A stretch of DNA of 64,000 bases from Uranotaenia lowii (GCF_029784155.1 NC_073691.1:95035617-95099616); one strand, 5' to 3'; shown: positions 44,601 through 57,219, counted from the stretch's first letter. The notes: a model not told the origin generated them from the letters alone. Numbers and translations are program-made.

Positions 44601-46605
44601 ATGACAAAAATGACAAAAATTACAAAAATTACAAAAATTACAAAAATTACAAAAATTACAAAAATTACAAAAATTACAAAAATTACAAAAATTACAAAAA
44701 TTACAAAAATTACAAAAATTACAAAAATTACAAAAATTACAAAAATTACAAAAATTACAAAAATTACAAAAATTACAAAAATTACAAAAATTACAAAAAT
44801 TACAAAAATTACAAAAATTACAAAAATTACAAAAATTACAAAAATTACAAAAATTACAAAAATTACAAAAATTACAAAAATTACAAAAATTACAAAAATT
44901 ACAAAAATTACAAAAATTACAAAAATTACAAAAATTACAAAAATTACAAAAATTACAAAAATTACAAAAATTACAAAAATTACAAAAATTACAAAAATTA
45001 CAAAAATAACAAAAATTACAAAAATTACAAAAATTACAAAAATTACAAAAATTACAAAAATTACAAAAATTACAAAAATTACAAAAATTACAAAAATTAC
45101 AAAAATTACAAGAATTACAAAAATTACAAAAATTACAAAAATTACAAAAATTACAAAAATTACAAAAATTACAAAAATTACAAAAATTACAAAAATTACA
45201 AAAATTACAAAAATTACAAAAATTACAAAAATTACAAAAATTACAAAAATTAAAAAAATTACAAAAATTACAAAAATAACAAAAATTTCCAAAAATACAA
45301 AATATACAAAAATTACAAAAATTACAAAATTTTCAAAATTTACAAAAATTACAAAAATTACAAAAATTACAAAAATTACAAAAATTACAAAAATTACAAA
45401 AATAACAAAAACTACAAAAATTACAAAAATCACAAAAATTACAAAAATTACAAAAGTTACAAAAATTACAAAAAATACAAAAATTACAAAAATTACAAAA
45501 ATTACAACAATTACAAAAATTACAAAAATTACAAAAATTACAAAAATTACAAAAATTACAAAAATTACAAAAATTACAAAAATTACAAAAATTACAAAAA
45601 TTACAAAAATTACAAAAATTACAAAAATTACAAAAATTACAAAAATTAAAAAAATTACAAAAATTACAAAAATTACAAAAATTACAAAAATTACAAAAAT
45701 TACAAAAATTTTAAAAATTACAAAAATTACTAAAATTACTAAAATGACGAAAATTACAAAAAATACAAAAATTACAAAAATAACAAAAATTACAAAAATG
45801 ACCAAAATTTCACAGATTTCAAAAATGACCAAAATTTCAAAAATTCAAAAATTAAAAATTACAGAAATTACAAAAACTACAAAAATTACAAAAATTACAA
45901 AAATTACAAAAATTACAAAAATTACAAAAATTACAAAAATTACAAAAATTACAAAAATTACAAAAATTACAAAAATTACAAAAATTACAAAAATTACAAA
46001 AATTACAAAAATTACAAAAATTACAAAAATTACTAAAATTACAAAAATTACTAAAATTACAAAAATTATAAAAATTACAAAAATTACAATAATTGCAAAA
46101 ATTATAAAAATTACAAAAATGACAAAAATTACAAAAATTACAAAAATTACAAAAATTACAAAAATTACAAAAATTACAAAAATCTTAAAAATTACAAAAA
46201 TTACTAAAATTACTAAAATTACAAAAATTACTAAAATTACAAAAATTATAAAAATTACAAAAATTGCAAAAATTATAAAAATTACAAAAAATACAAAAAT
46301 TACAAAAATTACAAAAATTACAAAAATTACAAAAATTACAAAAATTACAAAAATTTCAAAAATTACAAAAATTACAAAAATTACAAAAATTACAAAAATA
46401 ACTAAAATTACAAAATTAAAAAAATTACAAAAATTACAAAAATTACAAAAATTACAAAAATTACAAAAATTACAAAAATTACAAAAATTACAAAAATTAC
46501 AAAAATTACAAAAATTACAAAAATTACAAAAATTACAAAACTTACAAAAATCACAAAAATCACAAAAATCACAAAAATCACAAAAATCACAAAAATCACA
46601 AAGAT
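44601..46605. repeat. Satellite, 9-bp unit TTACAAAAA, about 220 units
   Basis: Follows the ATGACAAAA array directly and differs by one base per unit (TTAC for TGAC). It contains more point changes and unit-length slips than the first array. It ends at 46545-46605 in a third variant (TCACAAAAA). Confidence 0.98.
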
Positions 46606-47210
46606 GACAAAAATAACAATAACGAAAAAATTCACTTTTGTCATTCTTGACAAAAACGATAATAACGACAAAACTCTTGTCACCCACGTTAATTATTTTT
46701 ATGTTGTCAATTTTTAAATTTGGTTTTTTTTTCTTTCAATTTAGTTATTTTTGTCAATGTGGTTAATTTTGTCTCTTTTGTCAAATTTAAACTTTTACCT
46801 TTTTTTCGCCTATTGTAAATTTTGTCCTTTTATTTCATTCTTGTCAATTATGTCAATTTTATAAAATTTTAAATTTCGGTCAATTCTGTCAGTGTGATCA
46901 TTTTTGTCAGTTTCGTCAATTTTGCCATTGATGTTTATTTTGTAATTGTTTATCTTGTTTGTAAGTTTTTGTCAGATTTGCTCATTTTGCAATTTTGGTT
47001 ATTTTGTTTTAAATTTTCTCAAATTTGTCGACTTATAAAAAAATCATGCAATTTACAAAAGTTATAAAATAAAAATAAGACATTGACATAAGAATTGACA
47101 AAATTATCGTAATAACTAAATTGCCAAAAATTAATAAATTGAAAACTTAACTAAATTGACGAAAATGCCAAAATTTTTAAAATTGTCTGGACTATCAAAA
47201 TTCTAAAAAT
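46606..47210. repeat. Decayed inverted extension of the 9-bp satellite
   Basis: From 46620 the DNA switches to words such as TTTTGTCAATTT and TTGTCA (the complement of the array), strongly diverged, and after about 47040 back to ACAAAAT-type words. This looks like an old inverted flank of the array. Confidence 0.55.
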
Positions 47211-48930
47211 GAATTGTTAATTCGACCGATTTTTGGACCCTACGTAACGTATTGTACTCCGGCGATTGTTATTTAACCCAAATATGTTTTCATTTTACAC
47301 GATTTCTTCACTTCAGAAGTCAATCCGAACAAATTTATATTATTTGAAACACATGGTTGGGCTTTTTTTTTAAATTGTATTCGTTATTCTTATTTTTAAT
47401 ATACTATATGCTGTAACTCCAAAATGGTTCATTGAGATCTTACTTATTTAGAAACAAATCATAGAAATGGGATCATACAGTATATTGAAAGATCCAGTTA
47501 TTTAACGTCACCATCAAGTTGCAAATCAAGTTTTTTATTTGAAAATTATGATATTTTGAACTACTTTTATCTTATATACAATTTTGAATTTTTATATTTT
47601 CAAATAATTTCAGATTTGCTCCGTTAGAAATTCGTAAATCGTAATTTGATGATTCAGAATTAAGGAAACTATCATTTGTTTATGATTTTGTAATATATGC
47701 ATCCATCCACATATAATTAACAGACTGTAAGAAAGGCTACAATCCTCTGCGAAGTGTATTGAACGTGTCTTATAATTTAGGATTTATAGAGAGTGGAAAA
47801 AGCGTTTTATTCAAATATATGATGCGACAAAATTGCGACGAACTCTGTGAATACGGTTAAATAAAGTGGGTAATCTTCAAAATTTTTAGGCCACATTCAT
47901 AGATTTTACAGAATTAAAATCGATTAAGAAATAAAGAAACAGGATCGGGTTAAACGGAATGATGAGACTGGACGAAAACTGTATTGTGTTGTGGAACAAA
48001 TTGTTTGTTTTTTGTTTTACGTATTCATATATCGTATTGCGTCTTTCAGGCGCACATTTTCGTGCTACACACATTGCATACTTTTGGTGGGCTGAAACTA
48101 GCAAATTTAGGTAATTTTAAAACCATTATAATTTTGGTTATTACTATTCTTATTAAGGGGCAGTTTTGGGCGAAATCTATGTCATAATATGTCATAACCA
48201 GTATCAGTACCTTTTTCACAAAAAACCTGGAATTTTTTTAATTATCTGAATTTTAAACTTGAAAGTTTTTAACTACAGAGTCATTTATTTCAATTTTTAC
48301 TGGTTGGGGTCATGTAAAAAACCTTGAGTTTTTTCAATAAGACAAAAACTTAAACTTGATTTTTTTTTGGTAAGAAGTTGTTTTTTCCGTTGACGCAATC
48401 TACTCCAGGCTTCATCTCTAAACCACTGTATAGAAAATATTTTTATTGGTTACAGTTTAAAAGAAAACTATTGTATCTTCTATCTAATTTCATCTCTTTT
48501 CCTTAATAATTTTCGATGTAAAATTTTTAGTGACTTCATTTTAAATAAAACAAAATTTTGCCACCAAAGGTGGTTCTCGTGCACTCAACTTCACCAACAC
48601 TCACACAAATAACACATGCATTTGAAAAGTACATCAAAATGTGCCATTAGACCTTCCTTTCGATCGAGGGCTCGCCTTTTCAAGCCCTATTTTGAAGTAT
48701 TTTTCAACACCGAAGCACAATTATTGTCTGTCGACATTTGAATTACATAGCTGTATACATGAATGTCACTTGAAAGCTGTACAATTCAAATGATGATATC
48801 AGCGCAAGCAATAGGAGTTAAAGTAAGAGTGCCTGGCGTGTGTTTTTCTTATTAAAAAAAATGCTATCATTTACGTGTTATTGTCCTAATGTTCAAATTA
48901 CTCATACAAATATTGAGATTTTGATATTCA
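47211..48930. other. Intergenic, no gene supported
   Basis: Only chance open frames (e.g. 47886-48187 on both strands) and no repeat signature. Confidence 0.4.
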
Positions 48931-48997
48931 CTGTAAATGGAGTGTAATTTCAATTTTTCGTGGATGTTTCACTGTTTAAAAAAAGATCCCATCAAAT

Positions 48998-49571
48998 TGA
49001 TTGTAGATACACGATTCACGCCACGTACTGCTACAGAAACTCGCTGCATTTTGATTAATTTTCCGAATAAATTTAATTCCATCAATCATGGAAGACATCG
49101 CTGGCATTATCGAACTACAATGGCTTGTGAAATCATTGCAGAGCTCGAATCGGCACGACTCCATGGAAAGCGAATACATTTGCACGATGTTCAAACCGGT
49201 CAATATCAATGGAAGGAGAATAATGGAACCTGGTTGAACAGTAAGTATTCTAGAATTTCAAGACTTTAAAAGCACGAAAAATAAATGAAAATATTTTCGG
49301 ATGAATTTTTTGTTGGTTCTAAATTTTAAATCTAAATTGTTTTCTTTTGCAAATGATCTTTTTATTTCCTTAGAGTTTATTTGCTTTAGTGATTTTAAGG
49401 GGATTACCAGAGATTCCGTAAAAATGTAAATAACGTTGTTCCATCTTTTCTATCCCTTTACTTACAGAATACGAATTCGTGTTCATCAGCCCCGGGGGCG
49501 GTTTATCGTCGTTATATGTGGGTGGCATTCACAACCTGAACGTTAAGGTGTTAATGAATAACTCTACCTTT
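48998..49571 (+). CDS. Two exon-like blocks joined by a consensus intron, protein not recognised
   Basis: An open frame spans 48937-49269. From an acceptor-like TTGATTGTAG it may begin near 49008, or translation may start at the ATG at 49121 (ACAATGG context). It encodes MACEIIAELESARLHGKRIH and then LHDVQTGQYQW, and meets a GTAAGT donor at 49240. A pyrimidine-containing CTTACAG acceptor ends at 49467. The second block (49468-49571) continues in the same phase (phase 1 intron) as YEFVFISPGGGLSSLYVGGI and stops at another perfect GTAAGT donor. Compatible phases, two GTAAGT donors and G+C-richer exons argue for a real host gene or a recent pseudogene. I do not recognise the family, and later exons were not found in the window. 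Confidence 0.45.
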
Positions 49572-49878
49572 GTAAGTATCAAACTTCTGAATTGCGATTG
49601 GGTAATATAATCATTTTAACTTAACAGGGTTCCAATTAGGTATATGATTTTCTTAGTTGAAGCTAAAAGATAGGTATTATTATTTTTCACATCACAATGA
49701 TTGTCTCAATAATGTTGTTAAGTATATATTTAGGCGTATAATTTATGAACATAATTTTTGAGGACGATTTCCCGATGCCGTGGCGTAATCAAAAATTTTC
49801 ATTTGTCTCTGAACTTCGTATGATTGGAACAGTTTTCGTGTGTTTAATAAGTCATACTCCTGCCTGAGCACACACTAA

Positions 49879-50166
49879 GAGCATCTGTATTCGTGGTCTA
49901 ATCTTGGGTCTAATTTATACAAGAATTGAACCAAAGAAATTAGATCCGATCCAATGAAAAAACTGGCAACTGCACTCGTGTTTCATTAACTGTCAAACGG
50001 TTTAGAACTGCGTCAAATTGGATCCAAATCTCATCAGTTTTAGATCAATCCTTATACCAGCTCTAAAAAGAGTTGAGTTGAAACTGGTATAATGGATCAC
50101 CATTGCGATTGCTCGGGTCAGAATTTGGGTCTAAACCGGCTGTTTGGACCACGGATACAGATGCTC
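49879..50166. mobile_element. MITE of PIF/Harbinger type with TAA duplication
   Basis: GAGCATCTGTATTCGTGGTC and the inverse of its near-identical partner (GACCACGGATACAGATGCTC) bound 288 bp. TAA flanks both ends (49876-49878; 50167-50169), the 3-bp target type of PIF/Harbinger. The subterminal TTGGGTCTAA also recurs inward. No transposase. Confidence 0.88.
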
Positions 50167-50531
50167 TAAGTGTATATATCTTCAATACCAACCTCCATAA
50201 GCCGACAGTTAAAAGAAAAATAAGAAGTAGGCCGCCAAAACAAAAGTGACCAAACAAGATGCAAAATATGTGAGTTCTCCCAAAACAGTTTTTTTCATAA
50301 GAGCAAGTTCACTCGTGTTGTGAAAAAGTGGTAGAAATTTTGGCATTTTGGAAACTTTACCATGCAAAAACATTTTCAAGCTCTGCGGCGTCAAATTTTT
50401 TTTACAACACGTGTTCTATTTTAGAATGCTGTGATGCAAAAATAATTTGATTTCTACCATATAATGCTGAAATAGACACAGTGTTGTAAAAAAATACAAC
50501 GGCCAAAGATCTTAAAAACATTTTTGCTCAA

Positions 50532-51203
50532 CACTCAGGCAAATTCTTATTACAATTTTCATAAGTTGCTTCTTATGAACCGCTATTTAGAGTGTAAATT
50601 TGTTTTTCATAAGAGTCTTATGAAATTCTTCTTATTCTCATACGAAGTTCTTATGAAAAATAGAAGAATTGGGATTGGGAAAAAATAATGAACACATTCA
50701 TTCCATCAGTCATGTATTTCAACGTCTTCAGAAGCACTCACTAATTGTAAAGTTACAACTTTTACAGATGTGCGCATGATTTTATTCTTCTAAATGGTAA
50801 GTTTGAGTTGAAATTTATATTTAGTTGAAAATATCTGAAAACTCAATAGGAACACTTTATGTTTTATTCACTTTTCAGCATGGTTACCGGCAAAAAAGCG
50901 CGAAGTCAAAGGTCCGAGGTGCAATAAAACTTTTTTATGGAACCGGGTGTTGGAAGGCAGCTGATTGTCACCATGATGTTTTTCCATACAAATTGAGCAG
51001 GGAATAAAATAAAATGAAAAAATAATCTTGAATTATTTTAATTTTATGCGACTTTCTTTTTCCATAAGAATATTATCTGAAAAGCAATTACCCCCTCATT
51101 GAAACATAAGACATAAGACAATCTTATGAGTTTCATTATTTTTTCTTATGGCGCCACTTCATAAGAGAATCTTATGGCCTACATAAAAGGATTTTTCTGA
51201 GTG
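50532..51203. mobile_element. Inverted-repeat element with CACTCAG ends and CTTATGAA words
   Basis: CACTCAGGCAAATTCTTATT at the left aligns with the inverse of the right end (CACTCAGAAAAATCCTTTTA). CTTATGAA/TTCATAAG recurs many times near both ends. The interior holds a 130-base exon-like segment (50879-51007) behind TTTTCAG. Target duplication unclear. Confidence 0.6.
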
Positions 51204-51431
51204 TAATTAATCAATTAAAGCAATCTGCCATCTGTCGTATTCATATAAAATCTTAGTTTTTAAGAGATGCGAAATAAGGTTAGGACTTAGGGTGACATGA
51301 AATCATTTAGATTTTGGAAAAGTTTAACTGTAAATTAAAGCTAGTATGAATTTTTTTTATTCCTAAACTATTGGAAAAAACGTTTGAAACTTCAATGAAA
51401 TGAAAAAGATTATTGTTAATAATTAACGAGC

Positions 51432-51594
51432 CTATAGTAAACAAAGAGACGAAATGTCACGATTGGAATTTTTGATTTTCTGTCAGTGTCATTCCAATCG
51501 AGCAAAACCTAGCAGTCTTAAAGGCAGCCCTACAGCAGGGTTGCAAGCCCATTATTTCAAAAGGGATCAGATTGCGCTTCTTTGTTTACTATAG
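51432..51594. mobile_element. Short MITE, 15-bp terminal inverted repeat
   Basis: CTATAGTAAACAAAG at 51432-51446 and its exact inverse at 51580-51594; 163 bp, non-coding. Confidence 0.85.
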
Positions 51595-51795
51595 TTTCTT
51601 TATTAATAATATATAAACAAATCTCAGATGTTCAAACGGAAACTATATCTTTACGCTCACAGCAATGGTATTGATTTTAAATTTAACTTTTTTTTATTAC
51701 GTTTATCAATCAATTTCATATTTTTCTCAATCAATTTCATATTTTTATTAACATCGAAGGTTCTTATAACGTAGCTATAGAATAAGCATACCAGG

Positions 51796-52190
51796 TTTTC
51801 CGATTTTATCCTCGCGTGCCTAGATATCCAAGGTAAAAATCTGGGCGAGTCCGTATCAACCCGGATGCCCGGATTTTATTAAAAACTACTCGTTTTTTGT
51901 CCGGATGTATTCAATTTGCTAAATTTTCCGAAAAATTCAAATTGAGCAATGGTTTCAATATCTGATCCGAAAATGAATTTTTCATAATTATTTTCACCAA
52001 AATTAATTAGATTTTGATGTGTTTCGGCGAAAAAATAAAGGTTCGAGTGATTTTCTCTTATTTTTTTTTCTTGATTTTGTTCGAACAATGGATAAATTTG
52101 GCACAGATTTGTCCGGATATTGCCCAGTTTTTGTATTTAAAAATTTAAAATTAAATGTACTGGTTTTCCCCGGTTATTGAACCGAAAATG
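51796..52190. repeat. CCCGGAT-word repeat, related to 3380-3760
   Basis: CCCGGATGCCCGGATTTT and TTGTCCGGATATTGCCCAG words in the same order as in the block inside the 3-kb hAT element. More diverged. Confidence 0.4.
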
Positions 52191-52290
52191 TGCTGAAAAA
52201 TTTCTGAAATGCGTAATATAGAATCCCATCACTTTTGGCACCGCGTGTACATGATTAACTTAGACGAGCACACACGATCGCTCGATCAGA

Positions 52291-55184
52291 TAGGGTAACG
52301 GTCCTATTTTGGACCACTTTGGAAAGTGGCTATGCTATTTTCTGGGATAAAAAAGCATATGTTACATTTTTCGACTGCTTTATCCGTTCATTACTAAGAT
52401 CAAGGCTTTTTCTATTGATCAATATCGTCGTTTGTTGCAATGTACCAAGATTTAAACCTAAAACACGTTTCTTCAATCATTAGGGGGAAGTGTCCCTATA
52501 TGCGCATATTGGGTAATATGCGCATACAGCCGATTGACGATATGGCTGGAGATTCATCATATCTAATTAGTGCAGTTTGAGAGTAATACGCTTTTAACAC
52601 ATGGCATAAAAAAATTAAATTATTTTATAAAGTCCAAAAAATTTAAAAATTCAAACAAGATTTTTGTCAGTTTTGTTATAATATATTGAACTTTGATTAT
52701 TGTGCATACAGATTCTTTGAACAAAAATTTTAGTAGTTTTTCTTTCTTATTCATCTGGAAATCGGAAATTCAACAAATCGAAGCTTTTGGCAAAGTTGTA
52801 AATGATAAGATATTGGAATAAGAGACAGGTTCTGAATGCCCATATCAAGGCAGGTTAAATGCCTATATCAAGAAAAATAGATTAGTCTTATAATTTTTTT
52901 ACTTTCTATCATTTAAACATGAAATCTACGCTCAAATCACGATCTTACAGCGAAAAAAGAAGAACTTCCTACTGATCCGATAAAAATACAATATGGACAA
53001 AATATTACCCTGAAATATGGCCATATGGCATACTTAACTATGTTTCATGCAAAAAAACTAGTGATGTAAAAAATTTCACCAAAATTTCGGCCTTGACGTA
53101 TGCTTAACATCCGTTTCTACCATTTTCAATTAAATAATATCAAAATGTTGCAAGTGCTAATGAAATATAGCTAAAAACATAAATATGCGCATTTAGCCCG
53201 CCAGTTTCGGAAATCGGCTATTTTGACTTCTTTTATTATAAAATTATTTTCACAAAAACTGTAAGAGATTTTAACAGAAAAATTTCACTAACGTATATAA
53301 AACAGATGTCCGCTCATGTGCATATAGTTTTCAGACTCCTATCTTTTGGAGTATAGGAGAAAATGAGTGCTTTTCTTAATATGCGCATAAAGCCTTCCTC
53401 TCCCCTACTCTTGTCAGTATTTTGGACCACCAGGTTTCTATTTTGGACCACCCTTAAACTAAATAAGTTTGTTTTTTCTATATTTTGCTATATTTCGACA
53501 GCGATTGATGCGCAATTATGCGAATTATGTCTTTTCTTAGTGTTATAGGCTAGTCAAGTTTTGTTTGTTCGATAAGAATAGAGTAAAAACAATAAAAATT
53601 CCTGTTATATAATGTGTTCCAAATGTTATGAAAATTCTGACAGCACACTGAAATCTCGACGAAATTTGTTCTGCAGTGTTCAATACTGGCCAGTTGGCTT
53701 ATCTTTAGGCTCAATTTTCAGAACGCAAATCTCCTTCAGGCGACCCAATGATAAGTTGAGAAAGTCTGACATCATAAACTTTGCGACATCGATTGATGCA
53801 TTTTGACTTCCAAAACCTTAGTGGATTTGGTTTGGCTTGAGTTTTGTAGATAGATTCAAAAAAAAAAAAACGAGATTTATGCTATCTTTTTATCCATCTA
53901 AAAGCCAGATTTTTTTCACAAAAATTTAGTTTTAAGTTTGATACTAACTTTGTCCTAGGATAAAATTTATCGTTGGAGTAATTTTCCAACAGTTTTTTTT
54001 TAATTGCATAACCACAGGGGCTGAAAAACTAGATTTTTAGTATTTTATCGCTTGTAAAATTTACACATTTCAAAAACCTTTTCCCAAGTTTTGAAACATA
54101 TATAGCTATAATTGAATATATTATTTGATAAAATTGTTCTAATATTAACTGAGATATTTCAACTGTTACAAAAATTAAACTCGTTGCATATTTGCCGATT
54201 TGTTGTCGTTTTTTTCCAAACCCCTCCTTTAGACGGGTTTTATATTTCGTTTCTTCTACCTACCCAAGTTTTTTTTTCCTCGAAAATCATACCTGAATGC
54301 TCTCGTTTTACTGGCAATCCTAAATCGTTGAAACTTTTAAAACAAACTTTCAATAATTTTTCATGAAGCATTAAAAACAATGACTTAATAAAACATTGGT
54401 GCAAGTCCAATTTTTCATGTTTTGAGGCTTCTTTAAGCTGTAGCTTTTAACAACTGCTTATCAAACAGTTGCCATTGATGTAGATTGTTAGATTAACGTG
54501 ATTCAAAAGCATAGTGCAGAAAAAGTAAGTTAAAACTATGATTGGCTTGGTTTTATGCCGATTAAAGTGAACCTCGTCTAATGGCGAGTTTGGGCTTTGG
54601 CGAGTTGATTAAATAAAATCATTCTTAAATTCCAAATTTTATTCATAATGAGTGATTGCATAATTCTTTCATATCGTCGTACAACTTCTTATTACGTTCA
54701 TGAACATTTAACAGCAAGTTTAATAGCCAGGTTATGTTGAGTGGTCCAAAATAAGTCCCTAAGGAATAAAGTAGGACCTATTTTCGACACGGGTCAAATT
54801 GCTATTGAAACCAGATATTTTGCTTTTTCGAGCTTGCAAAATAGTTTTCACGTGTTTTATCATAGCTGTGAACATGTTTGTATTTGTAAAGTTCACCACA
54901 ACTATGCAGCAAACCTCTTAAAAGTTGACTCCAATAATGGCATGTCCTCCGGAAATGGCCCTGATTCGGTCCAACTGTAAAAAATCAAAACTTTATTTCC
55001 AATTTTCTCTCCGTTAACAGCTTACTTAAATAAAATTTTAGATGTGATTAGAATCATAAGAAGTAGCTTTAACTATATTTGTTCAAAATGTTCATGAATA
55101 ACTTGATTTATGAGAGAAATATAGGCAAAAAGCTACAAGGTGGTCCAAAATATGTACCCGGTCCAAAATAAGTCCGTTACCCTA
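52291..55184. mobile_element. TAGGG-ended element, word TATTTTGGACCAC, with a nested element
   Basis: The left end TAGGGTAACGGTCCTATTTT then GGACCAC and the right end (inverse TAGGGTAACGGACTTATTTT then GGACC) bound 2894 bp, TA at both edges. The word recurs at 53417 and 53440 and, inverted, at about 54738, 55140 and 55160. The open frames at 53612-53806 and 54741-54980 have no recognisable domain. Confidence 0.85.
52481..53407. mobile_element. TAGGGGG-ended element, word TATGCGCATA, nested in 52291-55184
   Basis: TAGGGGGAAGTGTCCCTATA then TGCGCATATT at the left; the right end inverse reads TAGGGGAGAGGAAGGCTTTA then TGCGCATATT. TA at both edges. The word recurs near 52501, 52517, 53184 and 53381. 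Its host element resumes with TATTTTGGACCAC text directly after it. Confidence 0.82.
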
Positions 55185-55429
55185 AATATTTTGAAAAATT
55201 CAATTCAATTTTTTTCCCTTATATCTTCTACCAAATACTCTAACTAAAACTAAAAGTGGACTGACGCAACTGATATGGACTGAAATATTACAAAATGAGA
55301 TCGAAAACTGCCCCTATTGATATCATTTAACAACTTTTCTAGTCAATATTATAATTAAAGATGGCTGCCAAATTTGTGTTTTGCTTATCATTTTCAAAAC
55401 TTTCTACTATCGATTAACTTCATACGCAA

Positions 55430-55522
55430 CAAATAGCGGTTTTAATAAGCGATCGCTAACTTTGACCGAGATAGCGATCTAATTAGCGCCGCTAACATTT
55501 CAATTAGCGATGCCGAACACTG
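55430..55522. mobile_element. Probable right end of a hAT-like element with TTAGCGAT words
   Basis: The inverse of the end reads CAGTGTTCGGCATCGCTAAT, a plausible hAT-type terminus, preceded by several TAGCGATCGCTAA-like words. No matching left end was found. Confidence 0.35.
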
Positions 55523-56866
55523 GAATAATCCCATTTTCACCAGCAGCTTTGAATAGCTCGAATGTACTTATTGCCCAGTTAACCATTGACGGTGTAAAGA
55601 TTTCGCGCGATTTGCGGAAAGCTTCATCACGTCTGACATTCCGATTGGGTTGTTCAGCCGGAGAGTCCTTAATCTCTAAACCTTCGATGGATTCTGTACT
55701 CAGTAGTGACTGAAGCGTTTCTTCCGGGACTGTAGTGAACTCCCCGTTGTTTTCTTTAATTGACCCAGTCCATTTGAGTGTTCTTTAGAAAGCACTTTCT
55801 GGAGCCTGGCAGCTTCTGGCGTAGATTGAACGGTTTCACACATGTGCCTCCAACTACTCCTTTTAGCTTTTCTAATGTGTTTGTTGTTCTCAGTTAGGGA
55901 CTTACGATAGTCATCCCAGTTTGAGTCAGCTTTTGCTTTGTTGAAATGTCTCCTTGTTGTTTTCCTTAACTTTTCGAGTTGTCTGTTCCACCAGGGAACT
56001 CTTCTATTTGAAACACGTTACTTCAGCGGACAGCTGGCTTCAAAAGCGTATCGGATTTTATTGGTAAAACAGTTTGAAGCTTCCTCTAGCTGCTTTGTTG
56101 TTCGTATTTTCACATCCAACGAAGGTTTGCCAGCTTCAAGTGTGTGTTTGTAGAGACTCCAGTTGGTGTTCCTGGGTTCTCTATAAACGTCCCTGATTAT
56201 TTCCCCTCTCACTATGTCGAATGTAATATGTCTGTGATCAGACAGTGATTCTTCATCCGATACCTCCCAGTTTTTTATTTTTCCTAGGAGTAGTTGGGTA
56301 CATAGAGTTAAATCGAGGACTTCTTGTCTGTTCGTCGTTATAAACGTAGGTTTGCTTCCCTTGTTTTGTGAAAGAAACTCTAATAAGGACTCACCTCTAG
56401 TGTTGATATCTGTACTTCCCCACAGCGTGTGATGTGCGGTAGCGTCGCAGCATATGAGAAACTGCTGGTTAAGTGTCCGGCATTTTCTCATAAATTCTAC
56501 TACCATCGTTGGGGACATATCGGTGCTATCTCCGGGAAAATAAGCTGAAGCTACACTCACCATGTGCTTACCTTTCAGTGTTGGTACTTCTATCCGTATA
56601 GTCGTGATGTCTCCGTCGATAAATTTTGAAAAGGGAGTAAATTTAATTCTTTTGTTAACTAGTTATGCAGCCCTTGGGTGAGCGCTCCGTTCGTCGTAGA
56701 GAATCTTACCTTTCGGGGTATAAAGCCCTTGTACCTTACCCTTGTTAACCCAAGGTTCCTGGATAAAGGCAAGGTCCAGGTTCTCGGAGACGAATCTTTT
56801 CAGTAGTGTACTCGAAGCTACTACAGCATGGTGAAGATTCGCCTGAACACACTTTAAGGTGTTCAT
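55523..56866 (-). pseudogene. R1/LOA-type LINE ORF2, endonuclease part
   Basis: The start at 56866 gives MNTLKCVQANLHHAVVASST and LDLAFIQEPWVNKGK, the N-terminal endonuclease signature (QxNLxHS...IQEPW) of the R1/LOA group. After a frame change near 56640 it continues (56563-56018) with VSVASAYFPGD, CDATAHHTLWGSTDINTRGE and the catalytic block EESLSDHRHITFDI. The linker (to about 55523) has further stops, and the reverse transcriptase is absent. ORF1 stops at 56863-56865, so ORF1 and ORF2 overlap by ATGA, as in coupled LINE translation. The copy is truncated at its 3' side, unusual for LINEs, and adjoins a hAT-like end there. Confidence 0.88.
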
Positions 56867-57200
56867 TTCTGTGGTTCTGAGGTATCGTTATCTCTAGAAC
56901 TGCACTTTCCACTCGGGCCTGCTTTTTGTTGATCTTGTTCCATGGTAAGGCCCAAATCCAACGTACCAGTTCCTTCTGGTAAGCGATTTGCACAGGATTT
57001 ACTGTGGCTATCTACCTCTTTCTCGCCGGTCCCGGGGTCTGGTCCCTGGTCCATAGATTGGACCTGGTCCTTTGACTCCAGTTCATTGAGATCGAGAGTT
57101 GCCACAGTATCTCTATCGACTCTCCTTCTAGGGAATTGACCTGGTCTATTGCCGACTGGTCCTTTACAAGGCCCTGTTTAGGCAGCCCAGGTCGTTGAGC
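56863..57200 (-). pseudogene. C-terminal part of LINE ORF1 (same element)
   Basis: Minus-strand frames rich in Asp, Gln, Ser and Gly (e.g. MATLDLNELESKDQVQSMDQ) end with SEPQK and a stop overlapping the ORF2 start by four bases. No zinc knuckle is present in this remaining piece. Confidence 0.55.
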
Positions 57201-57219
57201 AGTTTTTTTGATGAGCGAG

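Noticed and set aside
41776..46605. CRISPR-like regular repetition
   Set aside because: Uninterrupted 9-bp tandem units with no spacers, in a eukaryotic genome.
41713..46687. Very long open frames (up to 949 codons) on both strands
   Set aside because: They are the trivial result of a 9-bp repeat unit, which keeps all frames open; translations are MTK, NDK, VIF, SFL or HFC repeats.
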